From: Saccharofermentans sp.
GTDB lineage: Bacteria > Bacillota > Clostridia > Saccharofermentanales > Saccharofermentanaceae
Reading direction: 5' to 3'
Assembly (NCBI GenBank): GCA_016292215.1
Contig: JAEFBB010000003.1
Location: forward strand, 1 to 64,000
Length of the DNA stretch: 64,000 nucleotides
Shown one piece after another: positions 1 through 9,284 of this stretch (positions are counted from its first letter, which is position 1; each line of letters starts with the position of its first letter). The position numbers and the translations under genes were made by a program. Under the pieces are notes generated by a model, which had not been told where the DNA came from, did no database searches, and saw only the letters and a list, made by a program, of their open reading frames with translations.

Positions 1-26
1 AAGTTCATTAGAAAGAGGTGATACTT

Positions 27-1463
27 ATGCCCAAGAAAAAAGAAACCAAAAAGATCAAGACCAGCGAGCTTTTCGCTGAATTTCCTAACCTTTATGAGGT
101 AGCTTCACAAGATGATATGACAGCTACTTTTAATTTTGCCGAGGAATATAAGGCATTTTTGGATAATTCCAAGACAGAACGTGAATTTGCCGCAAATGCC
201 ATTCAGGCAGCTGAAGACCTCGGCTATGTCGATATCGCTACAAAGGATACCTTAAAGCCCGGTGACAAGGTCTACCAGAGCATTAAGGGCAAGGGTTTTG
301 CAGCAGCTGTTATCGGTAAGAAGGGACCTGCTGAAGGCTTTAACATCCTCGGCGCGCACATCGATTCACCGAGGCTCGACTTAAAGCCCAATCCGATCTA
401 TGAGGACAACGACACCGTTTACTTCAAGACCCACTATTATGGCGGTATCAAGAAGTACCAGTGGACCACGATTCCTCTAGCTGTTCACGGCGTTGTGTTT
501 ACTAATGACGGCAAGGCTCATCAGATCGTAGTAGGTGAGAAGGAGACAGATCCCGTATTCTATATCACTGACCTTCTTCCGCACCTCGGAAATGAACAGA
601 TGACTAAGAAAGCATCTGATTTCATTCCTGCTGAAGACCTTAACGTGATCATTGGCGGTATTCCCTGCACAGAAGATAAGAAGGCAAAAGATATCTTCAA
701 GGCAGGCGTTTTGAAGATCCTTTTCGAGCAGTACGGCATCAAGGAGAAGGATTTTGTATCTGCTGAGATCGAGATCGTTCCCGCTACACACGCAAGAGAC
801 GTAGGCTTTGACAGAGCTTATATCGCTGCTTACGGTCACGATGACAAGGTCTGCGCTTATCCTGCATTAAGAGCTCTGCTCGCCCAGGAAAAGCCCAAGA
901 AGACATGCGTATGCCTGCTTACAGACAAGGAAGAGATCGGTTCTTATTCCAATTCCGGCGCTACTTCCAATCTTTACGAGAACTTCCTCATGGAAGTATT
1001 CGCTAAGGCTGAAGGCGGCATCGATAAGTTCAATACTTTGAAGTTCCGTAAGGCTCTTGCTGCTACCAAGATGCTTTCTACTGACGTAACAACCGCTTAC
1101 GATCCCAAGTACGCTTCAGTATTTGAGAAGAACAATACCGCATTCATGTCACACGGTCTTAAGATCGAGAAGTACACAGGTGCAAGAGGCAAGTCGGGAT
1201 GCTCTGAAGCTACAGGTGATTTCATTGCTGAGATCACGGATATCTTTGAGAAGAATTCAATCCCGTGGCAGACAGGTGAGCTCGGACGTATCGATGCAGG
1301 CGGCGGCGGAACTATCGCTGCCATCATGGCTGAGCTCGGTATGGACGTTGTAGATATGGGCGTTCCCGTATGGTCAATGCATGCTCCTGTCGAAGTGATC
1401 TCTAAGATCGACCTTTACTATCTCTATCTCGGATATAAGGCATTCATCGAGAATATCGGATAA
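27..1463 (+). CDS. M18 family zinc aminopeptidase
   Basis: Cytosolic metallo-aminopeptidase of the M18 (aspartyl aminopeptidase/aminopeptidase I) family, which releases N-terminal residues from peptides. The family metal ligands can be followed along the 478 residues: His111 in GAHIDSPRLDLKP, Asp272 in GHDDKVCAY, Glu302-Glu303 in DKEEIGS, an Asp near 353 in STDVTTAYDP and His452 in SMHAPVEV. The length is usual for the family. The track starts at a GTG (18) that lies inside the AGAGGTG ribosome site, so I place the start at the ATG at 27. The stop overlaps the next start by one base (TAATG), so the two genes are probably translationally coupled. The exact residue preference cannot be read from sequence. 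Confidence 0.93.
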   Translation: MPKKKETKKIKTSELFAEFPNLYEVASQDDMTATFNFAEEYKAFLDNSKTEREFAANAIQAAEDLGYVDIATKDTLKPGDKVYQSIKGKGFAAAVIGKKGPAEGFNILGAHIDSPRLDLKPNPIYEDNDTVYFKTHYYGGIKKYQWTTIPLAVHGVVFTNDGKAHQIVVGEKETDPVFYITDLLPHLGNEQMTKKASDFIPAEDLNVIIGGIPCTEDKKAKDIFKAGVLKILFEQYGIKEKDFVSAEIEIVPATHARDVGFDRAYIAAYGHDDKVCAYPALRALLAQEKPKKTCVCLLTDKEEIGSYSNSGATSNLYENFLMEVFAKAEGGIDKFNTLKFRKALAATKMLSTDVTTAYDPKYASVFEKNNTAFMSHGLKIEKYTGARGKSGCSEATGDFIAEITDIFEKNSIPWQTGELGRIDAGGGGTIAAIMAELGMDVVDMGVPVWSMHAPVEVISKIDLYYLYLGYKAFIENIG

Positions 1464-3022
1464 TGGCTAAGAAAAGAACGGTAGAACGCAAGACTGCGAT
1501 AAAGAACAGTGTCGGAAGAATAATTGTCTTCAGTCTCTTTATCATTGCGCAGTTGGTCGGTTTTGCCGTTCTTGCTTATTATCTCGGAAGCATATTTCCG
1601 GCTTTGGATGTTGGTATCAGAGTTATTGCTTTGATGGTTGCTCTTGGTATCAACGCAAGAGATCACAACGGTGTTTTCAAGCTCATCTGGGTAATAGTCA
1701 TTTTGATCTTGCCTATCCCGGGTCTGCTTTTCTATGCCTTAAACAACTTCAGCAGTTCCAAGATCAAGATCAAGAGACGCCTCGAGAATGTGGACGTCAT
1801 GGTGTTCAGCCATCTGAATTACAATGACGATGTTTTTGTCGAGTTTAAGCAGCAGGATCCTGCAAGAGCTTCTAATGCAAGATATCTCAGGAATTACAAT
1901 TTCCCCATCTATGAGAAAACAGATATCAAGTATTATGCTGTAGCTTACGACAGCTATCTTGATCAGATCGAAGACATCAAGAAGGCCGAGAGATTCGTAT
2001 ATCTTGAGTACCATGCAATTGAGAACAGAGATGCTTTCGAACCGCTTCATGAAGCATTGAAGGAGAGAGCTGCCGCAGGCGTTGACTGCAGAGTCTTGTA
2101 TGATGACGTAGGTTCATTCACGTTCATCAATCCGGCATTCATTAAGCTCCTCGAATCTGAAGGCATCAAGTGCAATGCTTTCAATCCCGCATATCCGATC
2201 GTAGCGCTCTTTATGAATAACCGTGACCACAGAAAGATCACCGTTATTGACGGCAAGATTGGTTATACGGGCGGTTACAATATCGCAGATGAATACTTTA
2301 ACTTCGTACATCCTTACGGCAAGTGGAAGGATAACGGTATCAAGCTTGTTGGTCCTGCCGTCGACAGTCTTACTGCTATGTTCATTGAGATGTGGAACTT
2401 TGCCGATCTTAAGCGTAAAGAAGACGACATGATGACTTTTGAGTCTGCCAATATTCCTCCTGTTGAAGGAGCCATGGGTTATTGCGTCCCTTATTGCGAC
2501 AGCCCTCTTGATAATGAGCCTGTCGGTGAGAATGTTTACCTTAACATGATCAATAATTCCCAGGAATACTGCTGGATCATGTCTCCGTATCTCGTATTGT
2601 CCGATGAGATCTCAAGAGCTTTGAGGATAGCTGCAAAGCGCGGCATTGACGTAAGGATCATGACACCCGGTATCCCTGACAAGAAGCTCACTTATCATGT
2701 CACGAGATCTTATTACAACATGCTCATAAAGGGAGGAGTAAAGATATTCGAATACTCTCCGGGCTTTAACCACTCGAAAACTTTCTTGTGTGACGATACA
2801 TGCGCCGTAGTAGGTACCATCAATCTTGATTTCAGAAGCCTTTATCATCATTTCGAGAATGCCGTATACATGTATAAGACTGACTGCATTCCCGATATCA
2901 AAGCAGACTTCATCGAGACATTTGCAGAGTGCCGTGATGTCACGGAGAAATACAGAAAGAACCCGAATATTTTTGTGCGCTTTTTTAAGTCCATCTTAAG
3001 ACTTATAGCGCCGTTGTTATAA
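1463..3022 (+). CDS. cls: cardiolipin synthase (phospholipase D type)
   Basis: Membrane phospholipase-D-superfamily enzyme that joins two phosphatidylglycerols into cardiolipin and glycerol. The N-terminus has hydrophobic segments at about 19-41, 50-62 and 73-92. Both HKD motifs are present, HRKITVIDG from His256 and HSKTFLCDD from His437, each followed by the usual G-rich (GGYNIAD) or N-rich (GTINLDFRS) stretch. At 519 residues it matches bacterial Cls of the ClsA/YwnE kind. Its start codon overlaps the stop of the aminopeptidase by one base, so it is read in the same operon. Other PLD-family phosphatidyltransferases are possible but the transmembrane N-terminus plus two HKD sites strongly favour Cls. 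Confidence 0.93.
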   Translation: MAKKRTVERKTAIKNSVGRIIVFSLFIIAQLVGFAVLAYYLGSIFPALDVGIRVIALMVALGINARDHNGVFKLIWVIVILILPIPGLLFYALNNFSSSKIKIKRRLENVDVMVFSHLNYNDDVFVEFKQQDPARASNARYLRNYNFPIYEKTDIKYYAVAYDSYLDQIEDIKKAERFVYLEYHAIENRDAFEPLHEALKERAAAGVDCRVLYDDVGSFTFINPAFIKLLESEGIKCNAFNPAYPIVALFMNNRDHRKITVIDGKIGYTGGYNIADEYFNFVHPYGKWKDNGIKLVGPAVDSLTAMFIEMWNFADLKRKEDDMMTFESANIPPVEGAMGYCVPYCDSPLDNEPVGENVYLNMINNSQEYCWIMSPYLVLSDEISRALRIAAKRGIDVRIMTPGIPDKKLTYHVTRSYYNMLIKGGVKIFEYSPGFNHSKTFLCDDTCAVVGTINLDFRSLYHHFENAVYMYKTDCIPDIKADFIETFAECRDVTEKYRKNPNIFVRFFKSILRLIAPLL

Positions 3023-3046
3023 CACTTAAAACAGAAAGGATAAATT

Positions 3047-4315
3047 ATGTCTGTTCGTTTTTATAATTGCCGAATCCTTACCATGCAAGATGACAAGATC
3101 ATCGAAGGTGAGCTTTGGACAGAGAACGACCGCATCAGCTATATAGGTCCTGCCAAAACTGATGCTGATAAGAAGTTTGACAGGGAGATAGACTGCAAGG
3201 GCAGTCTTCTTATGCCCGGTTTGAAGAATGCGCATACACATTCTGCTATGACTTTCTCCAGATCTCTTGCTGATGAATATTGCCTTAATGACTGGCTTCA
3301 TAAGGCGATCTTCCCGAGAGAAGCAAAGCTTACGCCTGAAAATGTTTACTGGTTCTCAAAGCTCGCTTATGCCGATTACCTGGCAGGCGGAATCACCGCG
3401 TGTTTTGATATGTACTTCCACAAGTATGATAATGCCAAGGCTGCAGTTGAGTCAGGCTTCAGGCATGTCTTCTGCGGAGCAGCCAACGATTACGGCGGAT
3501 TCGAAGCTTTGGAGCAGAACTATATCGATCTTAATGATTACGATCCGCTCGTATCTTTCAAGCTCGGATTCCATGCCGAATATACTACCTGCGAAGATAA
3601 TCTTAAGTTCATGTCAGAACTGGCGCACAAGTATAATGCGCCTGTTTATACTCATATTTCGGAGACTTCTGATGAAGTCGAAGGATGTAAGGAAAGATAC
3701 GGCATTACTCCTGCAGTTCTCTTTGACAAGATGGGCATCTTTGACTTCGGCGGCGGCGGATTCCACTGCGTATGGTTTACTGATGAGGACAGGGATATCT
3801 TCAAGAAGCGCGGCCTCTGGTCCGTATTTAATGCATGCTCCAACTTAAAGCTTGCAAGCGGTATCACGCCTGTCTATAAGTTCATCGAAAAGGATATGAA
3901 CATCGCGATCGGTACAGACGGAGCAGGCTCTAACAATGCGCTTTCAATGTTCCGTGAGATGTATCTTGATACGGTTCTTTCTAACGTTGAGACACATAAT
4001 GCCGCAGCAGTTGATCCGTTCACTATCCTCAAGGCAGGAACGACAGGCGGTGCTCTTTGCATGGGCCTTTATGATTCTGATGTCCTTGCTGAAGGCAAGA
4101 AGGCTGACATCATCATGATCGACATGAATAAGCCCTGTATGCAGCCTGAGAATAATATCGTCAGGAACATCATCTACAGCGCTGACAATGACTGCGTAAA
4201 GATGACCATGATCGACGGTAAGATCCTCTATGAGGACGGCAATTACACGACTATCGATCTTGATGAGGTCATCCGCGAGACAAATAAACTCATGAAGGGC
4301 TTATCTGATATCTGA
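3047..4315 (+). CDS. amidohydrolase, MTA/SAH deaminase-like
   Basis: Metal-dependent hydrolase of the amidohydrolase superfamily, closest in motif pattern to 5-methylthioadenosine/S-adenosylhomocysteine deaminases and the related TrzN/AtzA chlorohydrolases. The metal site is visible as HTHSAM at about 64-69, a His in FKLGFHAEYT, a His in VYTHISE and the Asp in IGTDGAGSNNALSMF. The protein is 422 residues, the usual length. The start is supported by AGAAAGGA about 7 bases upstream of the ATG. It ends two bases before the ABC exporter starts. Substrate is inferred from family only; guanine or other aminohydrolase activity cannot be excluded. Confidence 0.85.
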   Translation: MSVRFYNCRILTMQDDKIIEGELWTENDRISYIGPAKTDADKKFDREIDCKGSLLMPGLKNAHTHSAMTFSRSLADEYCLNDWLHKAIFPREAKLTPENVYWFSKLAYADYLAGGITACFDMYFHKYDNAKAAVESGFRHVFCGAANDYGGFEALEQNYIDLNDYDPLVSFKLGFHAEYTTCEDNLKFMSELAHKYNAPVYTHISETSDEVEGCKERYGITPAVLFDKMGIFDFGGGGFHCVWFTDEDRDIFKKRGLWSVFNACSNLKLASGITPVYKFIEKDMNIAIGTDGAGSNNALSMFREMYLDTVLSNVETHNAAAVDPFTILKAGTTGGALCMGLYDSDVLAEGKKADIIMIDMNKPCMQPENNIVRNIIYSADNDCVKMTMIDGKILYEDGNYTTIDLDEVIRETNKLMKGLSDI

Positions 4316-4317
4316 TC

Positions 4318-6042
4318 ATGAAACTTCTTTTCGACCATATCGGTAAATACAAAGCTGCTTCGATCTTAAGCCCTGTGTTTAAGCTCCTTGAAGCGTGCTT
4401 TGAACTGATCGTGCCGCTCATCGTGGCAGGCGTTATCGATAATGGTATCAGGAAAGGTGACATGAGCTATGTATGGACTCATGTTCCGATCCTCGTTTTG
4501 TTTGCTGTTGTCGGCTTTGCGAGCGCAATTACCGCGCAGTATTTCGCTGCTTATTCCGCAACGGGAATATCTTCCGGAATAAGAAAGAGCCTTCACGACA
4601 AGCTTCAGACATTGTCCGTAAGCGATTATGAGAAGATCGGAACTTCCGGTATGGTTACGCTGCTCACGTCTGACGTTAACCAGATCCAGACTGGAATCAA
4701 TCTGTTCTTAAGACTTCTTCTCAGGTCTCCTTTTATCGTTGTCGGCGCCTGCATCATGGCAGCAACCGTAAAGCCTTCGATCGCTTTGATACTGGTCGGC
4801 TGTACGGCGCTTCTTGCGGTTGTTATCGCGCTTAATATGAAGTTCTCCATCGTAAGGCACAGAGAGTCCAGAGCCGGTTTGGACAGCCTTGTAAAGAAGA
4901 CTTCGAACGGCATTTGCGGTGAGCGCGTCATCAGAGGCTTTAATAAGACTTTAGACGATTATGAGAAGTTTGAGCAGAAGAGTAAGAGCCTTAAGACTTC
5001 ACAGGTAAAGGCTGCTGATTTTGCTGCCTGGCTAAATCCGCTTACATATGCAGTGGTTAATCTCGGAATCTGCCTCCTGATCTACAGAGGTTCGATTCAT
5101 TTCAGCACAGGAAATCTCACTGACGGACAGGTGGTAGCTCTCTATAACTACATGTCCCAGATCCTTATAGAGCTTGTTAAGCTTGCAAATCTCATCGTTT
5201 CCGTATCAAGGGCCTATGCCTGCCTTAAGCGTGCAGAGGGTCTTATGGAGATCAAGAGTACCGCAAATAACGGCACAGAAGAGCTTCCTGTCGGTGCTCC
5301 GCTGTCCGTATCTATGAAGAATGTTTCATTTACTTATCAGGGCAATGTCGAAGAGTCCGTTAAGGATTTCACGATAGACATTAAGCCCGGTGAGACGATC
5401 GGTATCATCGGAAGTACGGGCTGCGGCAAATCAACTGCGGCTTCGCTTATTGCCGGTATCTATAACGCCAATGAGGGCGAAGTCGATATCAACGGCAAGA
5501 ACATTAAGGATATTTCCGTTTCGAGCCTCTCGAAAACAGTTGCTTTGAGCCTTCAGAAGACCAGATTATTCAAGGGTTCGCTCAAAGATAACATCACTCT
5601 CGGCAGAACATCCCTGTCTCAGGAAGATATCGAAGCAGCCTGTAAAGCTTCCTGCAGCGATGACGTCATAGCTACAAAGAAGGAAGGTTTGGACTTCGTC
5701 ATTTCGGACGGCGGCGCGGGCCTTTCGGGCGGTCAGAGACAGAGGATAGGAATAGCAAGAGCACTTGCAGGAAAGCCGGGTCTCGTTATCTTTGATGACT
5801 CTACATCAGCTTTGGACTGGGGAACAGAGAAGAGGCTTCTTAATAATCTTTCGAACCTTCCCGTAAAGCCTACCACGATCCTTGTATCGCAGAAGGTCAG
5901 GACATGCATGAACTGTGACCGCATCGTTCTCATGGATGACGGCAGGATCGAAGCCATTGCGCCTCATGAGGAACTTCTCAAGATCTCTGAGAACTACAGA
6001 TACATGAATTCTCTTCAGATGAAGGGAGGCGCAGTATCATGA
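4318..6042 (+). CDS. ABC exporter half, degenerate-site subunit
   Basis: Fused transmembrane/ATPase half-transporter (574 residues), expected to pair with the product of the next gene as a heterodimeric type IV exporter for drugs, lipids or peptides. About six membrane spans occupy residues 10-300; the nucleotide domain follows. Walker A is GSTGCGKST and the signature LSGGQRQR is canonical, but the Walker B acid is Asp (VIFDDSTSALD instead of DE) and the switch His is Gln (LVSQKV). These two changes mark the degenerate ATP site of BmrC- and TM287-type subunits. It starts two bases after the amidohydrolase stop with only a weak ribosome site, suggesting coupling. The substrate is unknown. Confidence 0.93.
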   Translation: MKLLFDHIGKYKAASILSPVFKLLEACFELIVPLIVAGVIDNGIRKGDMSYVWTHVPILVLFAVVGFASAITAQYFAAYSATGISSGIRKSLHDKLQTLSVSDYEKIGTSGMVTLLTSDVNQIQTGINLFLRLLLRSPFIVVGACIMAATVKPSIALILVGCTALLAVVIALNMKFSIVRHRESRAGLDSLVKKTSNGICGERVIRGFNKTLDDYEKFEQKSKSLKTSQVKAADFAAWLNPLTYAVVNLGICLLIYRGSIHFSTGNLTDGQVVALYNYMSQILIELVKLANLIVSVSRAYACLKRAEGLMEIKSTANNGTEELPVGAPLSVSMKNVSFTYQGNVEESVKDFTIDIKPGETIGIIGSTGCGKSTAASLIAGIYNANEGEVDINGKNIKDISVSSLSKTVALSLQKTRLFKGSLKDNITLGRTSLSQEDIEAACKASCSDDVIATKKEGLDFVISDGGAGLSGGQRQRIGIARALAGKPGLVIFDDSTSALDWGTEKRLLNNLSNLPVKPTTILVSQKVRTCMNCDRIVLMDDGRIEAIAPHEELLKISENYRYMNSLQMKGGAVS

Positions 6043-7760
6043 ACGGCAAGTCATTAAAGCGTCTCTTCTCATATCTCAAAGGCTCTGCCGGCCTTGTTGT
6101 TTTGTCCGTCATTATCGGATTGTTGTTTGGCTGTGCTTCTGTTGCTATTCCTTATTTTGCGGGAAGAGCGATCGATAACTTAGGCAATACGGATGAGCTT
6201 GTTAAGTTTATCCTGATCATCGTAGGCCTTATCGTATTAGCAGCACTGCTTCAGTTCGCGCTGATCAAGATGAATAACCGGATCGCATTTGCAATCGGCC
6301 AAAACTTAAGGAATGCCACATATTCAAAGATGCACAGGGTAAAGATGTCTTATATCGACAAGACATCTGCAGGAAAGCTCCAGAGCCTTATTATCAGCGA
6401 CGTTGAGACCGTGTCTGACGGAATGCTTCTTTTCCTTAACCAGTTTGCATCGGGCATCGCGACCATTATCATTACGCTCGTCGTAATGTTTTATATCAAC
6501 TGGAAGATATCGCTCATAGTCGTTATCTTTACGCCTGTATCTATTGCTGTTTCTACTGCCATTGCGAAAGGCGCATATAAGTCATTCGCAAAACAGGCCG
6601 AGATCAGATCAAAGCAGACTTCATTTGTTGCAGAATCAGTTAACAATTTCAGGGAGTGTAAGCTCTATAACGTAACTGATACGAGAATTTCGGGCTTTGA
6701 TGAGATCAACGGTGAATACAGGAAGACATCTACAAAGGCTACGTTCCTGTCATCCATAAGCAATCCGTCATCAAGATTCGTAAATGCCCTTATCTATGCA
6801 GGCGTTGTACTTACAGGATGTTTTGCAGGTATTGGCGGCACCATTACTGTTGGCGCGTTAACTTCGCTTCTTGCTTATGCTAACCAGTTCATGAAGCCTT
6901 TTAACGATCTGTCGGCGGTTTATACGGAGCTTTCTGACAGCTTTGCGTGTCTGGCAAGGGTTTTCGAGTACTTAGACAGCCCTGAGATACCGTCTGAGCC
7001 CGTAAGAGATGACCTTCCTTCGAAGGACGTGCAGTTTGACATCGAGTTTAAGAACGTGTCTTTCTCTTATGTTGAGGGCAGACCTGTGCTTCAGGATATC
7101 TCATTTAAGGTCGGCAGGGGCGAATCCTTTGCGATTGCGGGACCTACGGGCTGTGGCAAGACCACGCTCATCAACCTTCTCATGCGTTACTATGAGCCTG
7201 ATTCAGGCGATATCCTTATTAACGGCAAGTCCATAAAGGATATTCCCAGGTCTGAATTAAGGCATTATATCGGCTTTGTTTCGCAGGATACATGGCTTTC
7301 TGACGATACCGTAATGGAGAATATCCGGTTCTCCGGAAGCCATATTACTGAAGCTGAGGCTGTTGAGGCCAGCAAGAAGGCCGGCTGTGATTCTTTTATC
7401 AGAAAATTGCCAAAGCGTTATAATGAGATGTTAGACAACGACAGAGATGACATTTCCGAAGGTCAGAAACAGCTCCTGACAATTGCCAGGGCAATGGCTT
7501 CGGACCCTTCGATCCTCATATTGGACGAAGCTACGTCATCTGTTGACGTTGTAACGGAAGACCGTATTCAGAAAGCCGTCAAAAAGCTTCTGAACGGCAG
7601 AACAAGTATTATAATTGCGCACAGGCTCTCGCAGATCACATCCTGCGACAAGATCGTCGTAATTGACGGCGGCAAGGTCTCAGAGATCGGTTCGCACGCA
7701 GAGCTTATCGCAAACGGCGGATTCTACAGCAGGCTTTATGCCTCGTATGTATCCGAATAA
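6039..7760 (+). CDS. ABC exporter half, catalytic-site subunit
   Basis: Second half-transporter (573 residues) of the heterodimer, overlapping the first by an ATGA junction. Six hydrophobic spans precede a nucleotide domain with Walker A GPTGCGKTT, a normal Walker B and catalytic Glu (LILDEATSSVD) and the switch His (IIAHRLSQI). Its own signature motif is altered, ISEGQKQL instead of LSGGQ. In a dimer this motif faces the degenerate site, while the intact LSGGQ of the partner completes the consensus site, exactly the arrangement known for BmrC/BmrD and TM287/288. Membrane-located exporter; substrate not predictable. Confidence 0.94.
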   Translation: MNGKSLKRLFSYLKGSAGLVVLSVIIGLLFGCASVAIPYFAGRAIDNLGNTDELVKFILIIVGLIVLAALLQFALIKMNNRIAFAIGQNLRNATYSKMHRVKMSYIDKTSAGKLQSLIISDVETVSDGMLLFLNQFASGIATIIITLVVMFYINWKISLIVVIFTPVSIAVSTAIAKGAYKSFAKQAEIRSKQTSFVAESVNNFRECKLYNVTDTRISGFDEINGEYRKTSTKATFLSSISNPSSRFVNALIYAGVVLTGCFAGIGGTITVGALTSLLAYANQFMKPFNDLSAVYTELSDSFACLARVFEYLDSPEIPSEPVRDDLPSKDVQFDIEFKNVSFSYVEGRPVLQDISFKVGRGESFAIAGPTGCGKTTLINLLMRYYEPDSGDILINGKSIKDIPRSELRHYIGFVSQDTWLSDDTVMENIRFSGSHITEAEAVEASKKAGCDSFIRKLPKRYNEMLDNDRDDISEGQKQLLTIARAMASDPSILILDEATSSVDVVTEDRIQKAVKKLLNGRTSIIIAHRLSQITSCDKIVVIDGGKVSEIGSHAELIANGGFYSRLYASYVSE

Positions 7761-7769
7761 GGAGGAAAT

Positions 7770-9263
7770 ATGGGCAACTATAAACTTGATGAATTCAAGA
7801 ATTACATAAAGGGCAGGAAGGCAGCCGTCATAGGCATCGGAATTTCCAATACGCCCCTGATCAAGTGGCTGGTCTCTTTAGGCTGCGACGTTACGGCATG
7901 CGACAAACTGACTGAAGAAGATCCGGTGCTCAGAAAGAATATAGATATGCTCAAGGAGATCTCTCCTGACATCAAGTGGTCATTGGGCGAATCTTATCTT
8001 ACTCACTTAAGGGAAGATCATTACGATATCGTTTTTAAGACTCCTAAGATGAGGTTTGAGACACCCGAACTTCAGGCTCTCAAAGAGATGGGCTCTATCC
8101 TTACGACTGAGATGGAGCTTTTCATGAATCTGTGTCCTGCGGAGATATTTGCTATCACAGGATCAGACGGTAAGACAACTACGACAACACTTACATCTGA
8201 GATCTTAAAGCAGGCAGGCTATAAGGTTTGGATCGGCGGCAACATCGGAACACCGCTCCTTGACAGGATCGCTGAGATCGAAGCTGATGATAAGGTGGTT
8301 CTCGAGTTGTCTTCATTCCAGCTTCTCGGCATGAACACTCCCGCTGATGTTGCCATCGTTACCAACATCACGCCTAACCACCTTGATTTCCACAAAGATT
8401 ACGACGAGTACATCCAGGCAAAGGTCAATGCTTTCAGGAATCAGGGTCCTGTAGGCAAGGTAGTCCTTAACGCAGGCTGCGATCTGACATATGAGATGAA
8501 GGATATCGCCAGGGGAAGAGTAAAGCTCTTCTCGGCCAACAAGGGCAAGGTAATGAGATCTGATTCTCCGCTTTATCCCAGAGCTTACACTGAGGACGGA
8601 AGGCTCATCTATCAGGAAAAAGGCGACATCATTGATATCTGCGGCATGGATGAGATCTTCATACCGGGACTGCACAATGTTGAGAATTTCCTCGCTGCGA
8701 CCTGTGCTGTTATCGACTATGTAAAGCCTGAAGATATCGCTTATGTAGCAAAGAACTTCAAGGGCGTACCTCACAGGATCGAGTTTATAAGAGAGCTTGA
8801 CGGCATCAGATGGTACAATTCCTCGATCGACACTTCTCCGAACCGTTCGCTCAATACTATGAATGCTCTTGCAGCACGCAACGAGAAGGGCGTTCTTATC
8901 TGCGGCGGTGCTGACAAGAAGTGCCTTTACAGCAAGCTCGGTGACGCGATCCTCAACGTCTGCGACAGGATAATCATCTACGGATCTAATGCGGATCTTG
9001 TAACGGACATCATCGCAAAGGAAGCTCACGGACGTAAGTATGAGATCTACCGTATTCCTGATAAGGAAGGCGACGTCTATGAGTTCCCCAAGACCCGTGA
9101 TAACGTTGTAAATGCTTATAAAGAAGCTATCAATAAGGCAAGAGAGTGGGCAAAACCCGGAGAGATTGTTATTATGTCTTCTATAGGTACGTCCTACGAT
9201 CATTTCAGACACTTTGAGCACAGGGGAGACATGTTTAGAGATCTCGTTAATGAGCTCGAATAA
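7770..9263 (+). CDS. murD: UDP-N-acetylmuramoyl-L-alanine:D-glutamate ligase
   Basis: Cytoplasmic Mur ligase that adds D-glutamate to UDP-MurNAc-L-alanine with ATP in peptidoglycan precursor synthesis. The N-terminal Rossmann-like domain begins KAAVIGIGISNTPL, the ATP loop is GSDGKTTTT at 131-139, the central domain carries NITPNHLDFH, and the C-terminal domain opens with VPHRIEFI. In the segment where many MurDs read NDSKATN this one reads NSSIDTSPNR, a variant rather than a truncation. The length of 497 is slightly above the usual 450. A strong ribosome site (AAGGAGGAAAT) precedes the ATG. It lies alone, away from other mur genes, downstream of the exporter. Confidence 0.9.
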   Translation: MGNYKLDEFKNYIKGRKAAVIGIGISNTPLIKWLVSLGCDVTACDKLTEEDPVLRKNIDMLKEISPDIKWSLGESYLTHLREDHYDIVFKTPKMRFETPELQALKEMGSILTTEMELFMNLCPAEIFAITGSDGKTTTTTLTSEILKQAGYKVWIGGNIGTPLLDRIAEIEADDKVVLELSSFQLLGMNTPADVAIVTNITPNHLDFHKDYDEYIQAKVNAFRNQGPVGKVVLNAGCDLTYEMKDIARGRVKLFSANKGKVMRSDSPLYPRAYTEDGRLIYQEKGDIIDICGMDEIFIPGLHNVENFLAATCAVIDYVKPEDIAYVAKNFKGVPHRIEFIRELDGIRWYNSSIDTSPNRSLNTMNALAARNEKGVLICGGADKKCLYSKLGDAILNVCDRIIIYGSNADLVTDIIAKEAHGRKYEIYRIPDKEGDVYEFPKTRDNVVNAYKEAINKAREWAKPGEIVIMSSIGTSYDHFRHFEHRGDMFRDLVNELE

Positions 9264-9284
9264 TCTTTAGGGTGGAGGAAGATT

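Noticed and set aside
8313-9221. 302-residue minus-strand ORF
   Set aside because: It is the mirror of murD; the translation has no domain features and no ribosome site, while murD on the other strand is unmistakable.
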